Below, piece by piece: positions 21,665 through 31,212 of a stretch of DNA of 49,467 nucleotides (within the stretch, counting starts at the first letter, position 1; each line of letters opens with the position of its first letter). The notes beneath the pieces were generated by a model, which worked only from the letters and a program-made list of their open reading frames with translations, searched no databases and was not told the origin of the DNA. Origin of the DNA: an uncultured Clostridia bacterium (GTDB lineage Bacteria; Bacillota; Clostridia; Oscillospirales; Oscillospiraceae); assembly GCA_946412355.1 (NCBI GenBank), contig CAMKGX010000010.1:1-49467 (forward strand), written 5' to 3'. The position numbers and the translations under genes are program-made.

Positions 21665-22338
21665 AGCTGTCTCCTTTTCTCCGCCAGCGCCTCGCGAAGT
21701 CTGTCAAGCGCATCCGCTTTACATGCCTTATCCTGTGAGCGCCGCATGCCATCCGCGGCCTTTTGCAGCCGCGCCATCTGACGGGTTAAGTACTCGCCGT
21801 ACAGCGGGTCATCCGCCAGCAGCAGGCCTGCATAGGTCTCCACCTCGGAAAGGGACGGTTGTTCCCCGCCCTCCACGCAAAGGATAGGATAAATGGTACC
21901 CTTATCCTCCACCAAACGCTCGGCGGTGAAGCGATAGCCGTTCTCCGCCAGCCAGCGGCGCAGCAGCTCCTGCCGCGTCATGGGCTGCAAAATCAGCCGG
22001 CAGCCGTCCTTTGTCCAGGGTGCGGCGGACAAGATGCTTATCATACTCTCCCCGCCCATGCCGGCGATGACCACGGTGTCCACCTCATAGGGCGCGATCC
22101 CCGCCAAGCCGTCACACAGCCGCAGCTCCAGCGCCACGCCGTATTCCTCCGCCGTACGCCGGGCATGGTCCAGGGGCTCGGCGCCGATATCCGAGGCGAT
22201 GGCCCGTTTGATGGCCCCCTTTTGCAGCAGATACACAGGCAGATAGCCATGGTCAGTGCCCACGTCCGCCAGGATTGCGCCTGGGGGCACCAGGTCGGCC
22301 AGCATTTGCAGCCGGGGCTGCAGTTGTAATTCTTTCAT
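21661..22338 (-). CDS. trmK: tRNA (adenine(22)-N1)-methyltransferase TrmK
   Basis: SAM-dependent methyltransferase that makes m1A22 in tRNA. The 225 residues contain the SAM loop ADVGTDHGYLP (about 34-44), VIAGMGGESMI, the catalytic-type motif LQPMTRQELLRRWL and a coiled C-terminal tail rich in Arg/Lys. ATG 22338 sits 4 bases after CGGAGG; a longer reading frame would begin inside an upstream hairpin. Translationally coupled to nif3. Confidence 0.93.
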   Translation of the reverse strand: MKELQLQPRLQMLADLVPPGAILADVGTDHGYLPVYLLQKGAIKRAIASDIGAEPLDHARRTAEEYGVALELRLCDGLAGIAPYEVDTVVIAGMGGESMISILSAAPWTKDGCRLILQPMTRQELLRRWLAENGYRFTAERLVEDKGTIYPILCVEGGEQPSLSEVETYAGLLLADDPLYGEYLTRQMARLQKAADGMRRSQDKACKADALDRLREALAEKRRQL

Positions 22339-22357
22339 AGGCCCTCCGGGCAGAATA

Positions 22358-22386
22358 CAACGCATACGGCGTCACCGTATGCGTTG
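22358..22386. terminator. Hairpin between DUF1858 gene and trmK
   Basis: CAACGCATACGG-CGTCA-CCGTATGCGTTG, a perfect 12-bp stem. The long T run is on the plus side (GTTTTTT), where no gene ends; on the minus side only TATTCT follows. It may attenuate readthrough into trmK. Confidence 0.6.
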
Positions 22387-22393
22387 CGTTTTT

Positions 22394-22600
22394 TTACTCA
22401 GCCTTATTGGCGGTCTCGTTGACAATGGCCAGCAGCTTCTCCACGTCCACGCCATGGACGGCGCAGGCCTCCTCCACCGTCTCACCGCGGGAGCTGGGGC
22501 AGCCCAGGCAGTGCATGCCGATGGAGAAGAAGATGGGAGCGGTCTGGGGCGCGATGTCCAGGATATCACCGATAACGGTGTCCTTGGTAATCTCAATCAT
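22394..22600 (-). CDS. DUF1858 domain protein
   Basis: This 68-residue protein is made of one DUF1858 domain: TKDTVIGDILDIAP start, a central GMHCLGCPSS with Cys31 and Cys34, and EEACAVHGVDVEKLL at the end with Cys46. The domain is also found at the N-terminus of ScdA/Ric-type iron-sulfur repair proteins and next to hybrid-cluster proteins, so a redox or metal role is likely but unproven. Good AGGAGG-like site upstream. The intergenic stretch behind it (22601-22690) carries nothing I recognise. Confidence 0.88.
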   Translation of the reverse strand: MIEITKDTVIGDILDIAPQTAPIFFSIGMHCLGCPSSRGETVEEACAVHGVDVEKLLAIVNETANKAE

Positions 22601-22692
22601 TGGTTTTGCCTCCTATCAGTAGATGGGTACAGTATACCCGCAATTCCCGCCGTTTTCAACAGGGAAATTGTAAACAAACCATATCATGGCGA

Positions 22693-22719
22693 CAAAAAAG
22701 GGGCGCGATGCGCCCCTTT
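22693..22719 (-). terminator. Terminator of the zinc-ribbon gene
   Basis: GGGGCGC-GAT-GCGCCCC followed on the minus strand by T6. Confidence 0.88.
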
Positions 22720-22737
22720 CGTTGTGTGCTTTAGTGC

Positions 22738-23016
22738 TCAGCCGTTCTCGCGCATCTTGGCGAAGCAGTCGCTGCAATACACAGGACGGTCGGACTTGGG
22801 CTCGAAGGGCACCTTGGCCTCGCCGCCGCAGGAAGCGCAGACAGCGGTGAAATACTCACGGGGACCACGGGCAGCGTTCTTGCGAGCGTCACGGCAAGCC
22901 TTGCAGCGCTGGGGCTCGTTCTGGAAGCCGCGGGCAGCGTAGAACTCCTGCTCACCGGCGGTGAAAACGAACTCTTTGCCGCACTCTTTGCAAACTAAAG
23001 TCTTGTCTTCAAACAT
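22738..23016 (-). CDS. Zinc-ribbon protein with four CxxC motifs
   Basis: This 92-residue protein has Cys pairs at 9/12, 38/41, 60/63 and 81/84, forming two zinc ribbons. The first (CKECGKEFVFTAGEQEFYA) is a common clostridial zinc-binding domain; the second, with RPVYCSDCF, resembles ribbons in small nucleic-acid-binding proteins. GAGGG lies 8 bases before ATG 23016. It is 34 bases behind sigH and ends in a terminator, so sigH and this gene probably form one transcript. It could modulate the sigma factor or RNA polymerase; that is speculation from position only. Confidence 0.88.
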   Translation of the reverse strand: MFEDKTLVCKECGKEFVFTAGEQEFYAARGFQNEPQRCKACRDARKNAARGPREYFTAVCASCGGEAKVPFEPKSDRPVYCSDCFAKMRENG

Positions 23017-23050
23017 TGTTTTTACCCTCTCTTTGAGAAATATATTGCGC

Positions 23051-23677
23051 TCAGCCTCTGCTGATTTCGCCACTGGATAACTGCCGCTCCACTTTGCGGC
23101 GGATGCGCTGCACGGCATTGTCCACCGCCTTTGGCGGCCTGCCCACAGTCTCTGCGATTTCACGGCACGTAAGGCCGTCTAAATAGTACCCTAAAACCTC
23201 TGTTTCAAACGCAGACAACTGCCGACGAACATCCGTCAAGAGAAGCTGAGCTTTTTCTCTGTCGATCAGCAGGACCTCCGGGTCGGGCTGGGCAAAGAAC
23301 GAATTGACTTCCAAAAAAGAGGGGTTCAAAGGGATGGCTTTGTTTAACGGAACATTCTTGCCGGAGGCCGCCGCCTTCAGAACGGTGTAGATCCTGTTCC
23401 GAATGCAGGTCTCGGCAAAGGTGTGAAAGGAGGCGTCCCGGCCCGGGTCATACTCGCGCATGGCCTTCACCAGGGCAAACATGCCTTCCTGCAGAAGATC
23501 CTCGCTGTCGCCCCCCGCCAGGAAGAACGGGCGGGCCACACTGCGCACCAAACGGTGATACCGCAGCGCCAGGATCTCCTCCGCCTGGGTGCTGCCCTCC
23601 CCCGCAGCCTGGCAAAGCTGCTCGTCGGACAACGCCCGCAAATTGGGTAAAATTACCCTATCATCCTTATCGTACAT
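23051..23677 (-). CDS. sigH: RNA polymerase sigma-H factor
   Basis: Sigma factor of the transition to sporulation. The 208 residues align with Bacillus SigH: LSDEQLCQAAGEG near the N-terminus, region 2 GDSEDLLQEGMFALVKAMREYD, the PLN linker, and region 4 YLDGLTCREIAETVGRPPKAVDNAVQRIRRK, with the AVDNA(L/V)QR motif typical of SigH. The ATG at 23677 has AAAGG 7 bases upstream but also lies one base after a consensus -10 box, so either the promoter, the start codon or both are special (see finding). A downstream TTG start at 23632 is an alternative. Confidence 0.9.
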   Translation of the reverse strand: MYDKDDRVILPNLRALSDEQLCQAAGEGSTQAEEILALRYHRLVRSVARPFFLAGGDSEDLLQEGMFALVKAMREYDPGRDASFHTFAETCIRNRIYTVLKAAASGKNVPLNKAIPLNPSFLEVNSFFAQPDPEVLLIDREKAQLLLTDVRRQLSAFETEVLGYYLDGLTCREIAETVGRPPKAVDNAVQRIRRKVERQLSSGEISRG

Positions 23678-23678
23678 G

Positions 23679-23708
23679 ATTATACCTTTATTTTAATTCA
23701 TTTGTCAA
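23679..23708 (-). promoter_or_regulatory. Consensus sigma-A promoter overlapping the sigH start
   Basis: TTGACA-N18-TATAAT on the minus strand, both boxes perfect. The predicted transcription start (~23672) would fall inside codon 2 of the annotated frame. Confidence 0.6.
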
Positions 23709-23771
23709 GCGAATCGGGAAAATTTGTAAATAAATTCCCGACAAAAACGGTATAAATTCTCGCCAGATGGC

Positions 23772-24812
23772 TTATAAGGTCAGTTGCTCCTGGCCGTTGA
23801 AGTCCAAATGGAGGTGCTCGTAGGCTTTTCGGGTGACGCAGCGGCCCCGGGGCGTGCGGGTCAGGAAACCAAGCTGCATGAGGTACGGCTCATACACGTC
23901 CTCCAGCGTCACCGACTCCTCCCCTATGGTTGCTGCCAGCGTTTCCAGGCCCACCGGGCCGCCGCCGTAGTTATCGATGATGGCCCGCAGCATACGGCGG
24001 TCAATTTGGTCAAGGCCCAGGTCGTCCACCTCCAGGGCCAACAGCGCCTGATCCGCCACCTGGCGGGTGATGACGCCGTCAGCCTTCACCTGGGCGAAGT
24101 CACGGACGCGGCGCAGCATCCGGTTGGCGATACGGGGCGTGCCACGGGAGCGGCGGGCAATCTCCATGGCGCCGCTGTCCTCAATGGGCACGTTCAGAAT
24201 GCCGGCGCTGCGGGTGACGATTTTCTTCAGCTCCTCCGGGGTGTACAGCTCCAGCCGCAGCGTCACACCGAAGCGGTCACGAAGGGGGGCAGACAGAGAG
24301 CCCGCCCGGGTGGTGGCACCGATCAGCGTGAATTTGGGCAGATCCAGTCGGATGGAGTTGGCGCTGGGGCCCTTGCCGATGATGATATCGATGACGTAAT
24401 CCTCCATGGCGGGGTACAAAATCTCCTCCACAGAGCGGTTCAGCCGGTGAATTTCGTCCACAAACAGGATGTCGTTTTCACTTAAATTGGTCAGCAATGC
24501 TGCCAAATCGCCGGGCTTTTCAATGGCGGGGCCGGAGGTGATGCGGATATTGACCCCCATCTCCTGGGCGATGATGCCGGCAAGGGTGGTTTTGCCCAAC
24601 CCCGGAGGGCCGTGGAGCAGCACGTGGTCCAGCGACTCCGTGCGCCGCCGCGCCGCCTCGATGAACACCGCCAGGTTATTTTTTGCCTTTTCCTGGCCGA
24701 TATATTCCTGCAGCGTGTGGGGACGCAGAGAGATCTCCTGGGCGTCCTCCTGCAAAAAGGACTTGGTGACAATAGGCTCCTCGTAAATGTCCGCGCCAAA
24801 ATCAATGCTCAA
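23772..24812 (-). CDS. ruvB: Holliday junction helicase RuvB
   Basis: Hexameric AAA+ motor that drives Holliday-junction migration with RuvA. The 346 residues include the N-terminal [11 protein letters not shown] region, Walker [10 protein letters not shown] (about 70-78), Walker B FVDEIHRL, sensor 1 GATTRAG, the Arg finger in LRDRFG and the winged-helix C-terminus with [13 protein letters not shown]. Length is normal. It starts 12 bases after ruvA in the ruvC-ruvA-ruvB operon, which has a promoter with a LexA-box-like sequence. Confidence 0.97.
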   Translation of the reverse strand: MSIDFGADIYEEPIVTKSFLQEDAQEISLRPHTLQEYIGQEKAKNNLAVFIEAARRRTESLDHVLLHGPPGLGKTTLAGIIAQEMGVNIRITSGPAIEKPGDLAALLTNLSENDILFVDEIHRLNRSVEEILYPAMEDYVIDIIIGKGPSANSIRLDLPKFTLIGATTRAGSLSAPLRDRFGVTLRLELYTPEELKKIVTRSAGILNVPIEDSGAMEIARRSRGTPRIANRMLRRVRDFAQVKADGVITRQVADQALLALEVDDLGLDQIDRRMLRAIIDNYGGGPVGLETLAATIGEESVTLEDVYEPYLMQLGFLTRTPRGRCVTRKAYEHLHLDFNGQEQLTL

Positions 24813-24824
24813 TGAGATCCCTCC

Positions 24825-25433
24825 TTACCGAATCATCTGCTTGAGCGCCTGCCGGATGATGTCTTCCAGGGACAGATGCTCCACGTCCACATTTTTCAGC
24901 GCGGCATTGACCTCCTGGGCGCCGTAGCCCAGCACCGCCAGGGCCGCGGCGGCCTCCTTCAGCTTCCCGGTGCCGCCGGCAGGCATGGCTGCCGCACCGC
25001 CGCCATCGGGCACGAAGGCGCCGATCTCCTGGTCCTTGCTCAGCTTGTCTTTCAGCTCCAGAATAATGCGCTGGGCAATCTTCTTGCCGATGCCGGGGGC
25101 AGCGGTCAGCGTCTTTTCGTCCCCCATTACCACGCACATGGCCAGCTGGTCCGGCGTGGTGCTGGACAGGATGGAGAGCGCCGCCTTGGGGCCCACGCCG
25201 TTGACGCCCAGCAGCAGCTTGAAGCTGCGCAGCTCCGCCTGGCTGGTAAAGCCGTAGAGGTCCATGCCGTCCTCCTTCACGTTGAGGTAGGTAAACAGCT
25301 TGGCCTGGCTCCCCTTCTTCATGTGGGCCAGGGAATAGTTGGTGGTATAGCAGGCAAAGCCCACGCCGCCGCAGTCGATAACGGCCAGCCCCGCCTCCAT
25401 TTCGGCCACGGTGCCGCTGACATAGTAGAACAT
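24825..25433 (-). CDS. ruvA: Holliday junction binding protein RuvA
   Basis: Tetrameric junction-binding subunit. The 202 residues contain the N-terminal OB-fold (MFYYVSGTVAEM), two helix-hairpin-helix motifs (LLGVNGVGPKAAL and LTAAPGIGKKIAQRI) and the RuvB-binding domain III at the end, reached through an Ala/Gly/Pro linker. Start ATG 25433 overlaps the ruvC stop in TGATG. The longer reading frame into ruvC is a shadow. Confidence 0.97.
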   Translation of the reverse strand: MFYYVSGTVAEMEAGLAVIDCGGVGFACYTTNYSLAHMKKGSQAKLFTYLNVKEDGMDLYGFTSQAELRSFKLLLGVNGVGPKAALSILSSTTPDQLAMCVVMGDEKTLTAAPGIGKKIAQRIILELKDKLSKDQEIGAFVPDGGGAAAMPAGGTGKLKEAAAALAVLGYGAQEVNAALKNVDVEHLSLEDIIRQALKQMIR

Positions 25434-25948
25434 CAAATCGTCTCCTTCACGTTGGGGTCTTTCCGCCGCAGCAAACTGGTGGCGCTGCGGGCATGGCACA
25501 GGGCGATGGCCAGAGCGTCCGCCGCGTCGTCGGGCTTGGGCACGGCTTTCAGCTTCAAAATCCGCTTCACCATGTCCATCACCTGCCGCTTCTCCGCCAG
25601 GCCGTAGCCCACCACCGCCTGCTTCACCTGCATGGGGGTGTACTCATAGATGGGCACCCCCAGCTTCTCGGCGGTGTAGAGGATGATGCCGCGGCCGTGG
25701 GCCACCGCAATGCCGGTGGTGATATTTTTGCTGAAAAACAGCTCTTCAATGGCGATTTCGTCCGGCCGGAACTGCAAAATCAGCTGCTCCAGGTCCGTTT
25801 GGATCTGCACGAGACGGGTGGCCAGCGGCAGCCCGGCCTCGGTGTTGATGGCGCCGTATTGCACCATGGTCTGCTTCCCCTTGTCACAGTCCAGCACGCC
25901 GAAGCCCACAATGGCGATGCCGGGGTCGATGCCCAATATGCGCAACAC
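25433..25948 (-). CDS. ruvC: Holliday junction resolvase RuvC
   Basis: Dimeric endonuclease that cuts Holliday junctions. The 171 residues show the RNase-H-like fold with acidic residues in GIDPG (Asp7), AIEELFF (Glu), and PDDAADALAIA (two Asp). Length is typical. The start is probably GTG 25948 (GAGGTGG upstream) giving the usual N-terminus L-R-I-L-G-I-D-P-G; a TTG one codon later is also possible. First gene of ruvCAB. Confidence 0.95.
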   Translation of the reverse strand: MLRILGIDPGIAIVGFGVLDCDKGKQTMVQYGAINTEAGLPLATRLVQIQTDLEQLILQFRPDEIAIEELFFSKNITTGIAVAHGRGIILYTAEKLGVPIYEYTPMQVKQAVVGYGLAEKRQVMDMVKRILKLKAVPKPDDAADALAIALCHARSATSLLRRKDPNVKETI

Positions 25949-25970
25949 GCTCCACCTCACAATCATGTGT

Positions 25971-25999
25971 ATTATATCAAATATTTGTTCGATTGGCAA
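25971..25999 (-). promoter_or_regulatory. ruvCAB promoter with LexA-box-like operator
   Basis: TTGCCA-N17-TATAAT with TGn extended -10. Between the boxes, 25978-25991 reads CGAACAAATATTTG, which fits the Firmicute SOS box CGAAC-N4-GTTCG except for two bases in the right half. Position inside the spacer is ideal for repression. Confidence 0.6.
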
Positions 26000-26004
26000 T
26001 AAGA

Positions 26005-26030
26005 AAAAGACCACCGATCCGGTGGTCTTT
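26005..26030 (-). terminator. xerD terminator
   Basis: GACCACCG-ATC-CGGTGGTC flanked by A and T runs. On the minus strand T5 follows; on the plus side TTTT also follows. Confidence 0.88.
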
Positions 26031-26039
26031 TCAATACCG

Positions 26040-26927
26040 TTATGCCCGGGGGTGGGCCTTGCGGTACACGTCCTTCAGCCCCTTGTTGATGATGTGGGTA
26101 TACATCTGGGTAGAGGAGATATCGGCGTGGCCCAACATCTCCTGGATGGACTTCAAATCCGCGCCGTTTTCCAGAAGATGCACGGCAAAGCTGTGGCGTA
26201 GCATGTGGGGCGTGATGTCTTTGTCAATCTCCGCCTTGGCCTGGTAATACTTGATGATTTTCCAGAAGCCCTGGCGGCTCATGCGCTCGCCGTCCATGTT
26301 GACGAACAGGGCCTTTTCGCTCTCGTCGGCAATGAGGCGAGGGCGGATGCTCTCCACGTAGTCCCGCAGCGCCTTGACGGCGGTAGCATACAGCGGTATG
26401 ACGCGCTCCTTGCCCCGGTTGACGCAGCGGATGAACTCCAGCGTCAGATTCACGTCGTCCACGTCCAGGCCAATCAATTCCGACACCCGGATGCCGGTGG
26501 CGTACAGCAGCTCCAGCATGGCGTGGTCACGGAAGCCCTTTTCATCCACACACTTGGGCTGATCGAGAAACAGCTCCACTTCCTTGCTGGTGAGAATCTC
26601 CGGGTATTTGCGCTCCACCTTTACGGAGGACACCGCCTTGGCGGGGTTGGATTTCATGTGTCCGGCGCTGACCATAAAGCCGAAGAAGCATTTCAGCGTG
26701 GCAGTGCAGCGGGTGATGGTGGCCGGGGATTTCCCCTCCTGCCGCAGATGCTGCAAGTATTCCTCCACCTGGGCCCGATCCACCTTGCGAAGCGTGGACA
26801 CGCCGCTGCGCAGCAGCCAGGTCTGGAACTGCTGCATATCACGAAGATAGGAGCTGAGCGTATTGTCCGATGCGTGCTTTTCATTGACCAGGTACTCCCG
26901 GAATTCCGCCACGTAATCCGCAGCCAT
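26040..26927 (-). CDS. xerD: Tyrosine recombinase XerD
   Basis: Recombinase that resolves chromosome dimers at dif with XerC. The 295 residues match the usual 296 of XerD. It has an N-terminal SAM-like domain and a catalytic domain with Arg in ATGIRVSELIGL, HMLRHSFAVHLLENGADL (His, Arg) and LGHADISSTQMYTH (His and nucleophile Tyr). Start ATG 26927 is 9 bases after GGGAG; an ATG eight codons upstream overlaps that site. It sits behind spoIIM, the usual clostridial order. Two copies of a dif-like XerD arm lie about 760 bases upstream. Confidence 0.93.
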   Translation of the reverse strand: MAADYVAEFREYLVNEKHASDNTLSSYLRDMQQFQTWLLRSGVSTLRKVDRAQVEEYLQHLRQEGKSPATITRCTATLKCFFGFMVSAGHMKSNPAKAVSSVKVERKYPEILTSKEVELFLDQPKCVDEKGFRDHAMLELLYATGIRVSELIGLDVDDVNLTLEFIRCVNRGKERVIPLYATAVKALRDYVESIRPRLIADESEKALFVNMDGERMSRQGFWKIIKYYQAKAEIDKDITPHMLRHSFAVHLLENGADLKSIQEMLGHADISSTQMYTHIINKGLKDVYRKAHPRA

Positions 26928-26951
26928 CACGCTCATCTCCCTTCGTAACAT

Positions 26952-27542
26952 CTACCCCGCCAGCGCAAGAGCCATCAGCCGCGGAGCCAGGCTGTATTCC
27001 AAAATAATGCCCAAGGTCAGGGCGGCAAAGCAAATCATAATACCGCGTAAATCGCGGCCCGACAGCGCCGCCAGACCCTTGCGCTCATAGGCAAGGCGCC
27101 AGGCTGTGCCGCCGATGTAAAGCAGGCAGGGCAGCAGCACCGCAGCGCGCACGCCGAAGGCCGCCAGCGCCAGCAGCAAGCCGGACTTGCCCATGGCCGC
27201 AGAAAAAGAAACCGCGGCGTAGGAAAGGCTCACGCCCTCCCAAACCGCCAGCAGCGGAACAGCAACAATGCCCAGACCGCAGAAGCTGACCGCCACCATC
27301 AGCAGCGGTACGCGGTAGAACGCCAGCGCCGTGCCAAGGCCGCCGTAAACGCGTGAAGCCTCCGGCAGGCCACAATAGGCGGTGACGTAGGCCTGCAGCG
27401 CATCCAACTCGTCCCGGCTGCAGCGGGAGGCCAAAAACGCCCCCAGCAGAATGCCGCCCAGTGTGGAAAAGCCCAGTAGCCATACCCGTCGCCCACCGGA
27501 CGACAGCTTCATGGAGCCCATGGAAAATGCGCCTGGTTTCAT
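26952..27542 (-). CDS. spoIIM: Stage II sporulation protein M
   Basis: Membrane subunit of the SpoIIDMP machine that remodels septal peptidoglycan during engulfment. The 196-residue protein has a short cytoplasmic N-terminus and about five membrane helices (19-40, 78-99, 102-124, 126-147 and 170-190). The Gly-rich GGILLGAFLA and LYIGGTAW segments fit the SpoIIM family. GAGGTGAGG precedes the ATG. Position directly before xerD matches other Clostridia. Sequence similarity is modest, so the name relies partly on the context. Confidence 0.85.
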   Translation of the reverse strand: MKPGAFSMGSMKLSSGGRRVWLLGFSTLGGILLGAFLASRCSRDELDALQAYVTAYCGLPEASRVYGGLGTALAFYRVPLLMVAVSFCGLGIVAVPLLAVWEGVSLSYAAVSFSAAMGKSGLLLALAAFGVRAAVLLPCLLYIGGTAWRLAYERKGLAALSGRDLRGIMICFAALTLGIILEYSLAPRLMALALAG

Positions 27543-27885
27543 AGCCTGTACCTCACCTCAAAACACTCTATGAGGCGCTGCAAGGATTTAGACGCAAATC
27601 TGAACAAGTAAACTATAGGCCAATTTTCATGGTTTCGCAAGGCTTTTGACGCAAATAATTATTTTTTGGCAATTATGCTGAAATATTATGTAAACAATAT
27701 TATGTAAACCTTGTCAATGGCACGCCTTCGCTTCCCTTCCGCGGCCGAAATATGGACACAAATCGAAAGTGCATTACAACATCTTGTTTTTAGGAAAAAC
27801 AGAAAGCGATGGAGCGCATTCCACCGCTTTTGTCAAGTACCTATTTCCCGGAAACTCCTTTTTTGTTATTTTTCACCATGCTGAT
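27543..27885. other. AT-rich intergenic stretch with XerD-arm-like repeats
   Basis: Non-coding, 343 bases between spoIIM and the TIGR04086 gene. It holds two tandem 14-bp copies of AATATTATGTAAAC at 27682-27709; the core TTATGTAAAC equals the XerD-binding arm of Bacillus subtilis dif. It also has a TTGACA on the minus strand (27711-27716) without a well-placed -10. Nothing else recognisable. Confidence 0.6.
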
Positions 27886-28311
27886 TTATGTTACCATGTG
27901 TCTACGAGGCGCTCTCTTCCCTGCCGCCCTTCCCTTATTTCGCCGCTTTTTACCCTTGGGGGCAACCAGCGCCGCCGCAACGGCGCCCGCCAGCATGGAC
28001 AGCGTTAAGTATATGCCATCGGGCACAAAGGAGATGGCCTCGCCGCCGGACAAAGCCACCAGCCAGATGGCGCCATAGAGCACAGCCCACACCAAGATAC
28101 ACCGCAGAAGCCTGCCCTCTTTCCCTGCCGACGCCACTGCGCCGCCTGCACAGCAGCTGATAAAGTAGCACGCGCACAGCGCGCCCGCCAGTGACTGTTG
28201 CCCTATCACTTCTCCACCCAACAGCGTGGCCAGCAGTGCGAAGGACAGCATTATCGCCGCTGCCCCCACGCCGATGCCCAGCCATAGCTGTCTGTCCGCC
28301 AGTTGCTTCAT
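27886..28311 (-). CDS. TIGR04086-family membrane protein
   Basis: This 141-residue protein has four membrane helices (about 9-31, 39-61, 69-88, 96-116) followed by a basic tail (KGKKRRNKGRAAGKRAPRR). It fits the clostridial TIGR04086/YrzE-like family, which is often next to yajC as here. Function unknown. Its ribosome binding site (GGGGGAGG) lies in the 3' arm of a strong hairpin, so translation could be limited by RNA structure. No SCIFF peptide gene is seen at this locus. Confidence 0.82.
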   Translation of the reverse strand: MKQLADRQLWLGIGVGAAAIMLSFALLATLLGGEVIGQQSLAGALCACYFISCCAGGAVASAGKEGRLLRCILVWAVLYGAIWLVALSGGEAISFVPDGIYLTLSMLAGAVAAALVAPKGKKRRNKGRAAGKRAPRRHMVT

Positions 28312-28319
28312 ACAACAAA

Positions 28320-28360
28320 CCTCCCCCGAAGATGCTCATTGCAAGCATATTCGGGGGAGG
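28320..28360 (-). promoter_or_regulatory. Hairpin that hides the TIGR04086 ribosome binding site
   Basis: CCTCCCCCGAA/TTCGGGGGAGG with inner ATGCT/AGCAT arms. The 3' arm contains GGGGGAGG, 8 bases before the ATG. It also ends the yajC transcript if it acts as a weak terminator (TTTGTT follows). Confidence 0.65.
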
Positions 28361-28381
28361 TCTGATTATGCGTCAAATCGA

Positions 28382-28825
28382 TTACTCGGCGGCGCTGTCG
28401 TCCTTCACGTCGGCAGACTCAATCTTCTCGGCCACGGTGTCCTCGGCGGACTTCTCCGCCTTCTTGCTCTTGCGGGCGGGACGCTGCTGGGCGGCAGCCT
28501 GCTCGTCCAGGGTGCCCACCTGGCCCACGGCGGACTTGACGAACTCCACGCGGACACGGTCCTCACTGGTCTCGATGACCACGGTGCGGTCAGTAACGGC
28601 CACCACGCGGCCGTACACACCGCCGATGGTGGTGATATAATCGCCCTTCTTCAGGGAGCTGCGCATGGTCTCGGCTTCCTTCTTCCGCTTGTTCTCGGGA
28701 CGAATCAGCAGGAAGTAGAACACCACCACCATGATGATGATCATCAGCAGAGAAGAGCTGAGACCGCCGCCGGTAGTACCGGTAGCAGCGGATTCCGCGT
28801 AAGCGGTATTGATCAGATGGAACAT
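28382..28825 (-). CDS. yajC: Preprotein translocase accessory subunit YajC
   Basis: Small Sec translocon subunit. The 147 residues have an N-terminal membrane helix (LLMIIIMVVVFYFLLIRP, about 26-43), the conserved cytoplasmic core KKGDYITTIGGVYGRVV, and a longer-than-usual charged C-terminal tail rich in Ala/Glu/Lys (last ~45 residues). ATG 28825 has AGGAG 8 bases upstream. tgt and queA lie upstream in the usual queA-tgt-yajC order; secD and secF do not follow. Confidence 0.94.
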   Translation of the reverse strand: MFHLINTAYAESAATGTTGGGLSSSLLMIIIMVVVFYFLLIRPENKRKKEAETMRSSLKKGDYITTIGGVYGRVVAVTDRTVVIETSEDRVRVEFVKSAVGQVGTLDEQAAAQQRPARKSKKAEKSAEDTVAEKIESADVKDDSAAE

Positions 28826-28913
28826 AACTTCGTCTCCTTTTATCACAAAGTAGATTCATTATACAAAACTGCGCCGATTTTGGCAAGAGCTTTCCGCGGT
28901 GTGTGTCAAATTT

Positions 28914-31090
<2,177 letters not shown>

Positions 31091-31166
31091 CGTCATCGCT
31101 CGTTTCATCCAAATGTCGCTTCATTATATAATATTGTATTACAGGATTCAACCTTTTTGCGCGAAA

Positions 31167-31191
31167 CAGCGCCGCCCGATGGGCGGCGCTG
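31167..31191 (-). terminator. tyrS terminator
   Basis: CAGCGCCGCCC-GAT-GGGCGGCGCTG stem, 22 bases past the tyrS stop; only TTTC follows on the minus strand, so it is a hairpin-dominated terminator. Confidence 0.75.
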
Positions 31192-31212
31192 TGCTGTGTC
31201 ATTATGACATAA

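Noticed and set aside
27682-27709. Complete dif site
   Set aside because: Only XerD-like arms in direct orientation; no XerC arm 6 bases away.
27543-28381. SCIFF peptide gene expected near TIGR04086/yajC
   Set aside because: No short Cys-rich frame was found on either strand between spoIIM and yajC.
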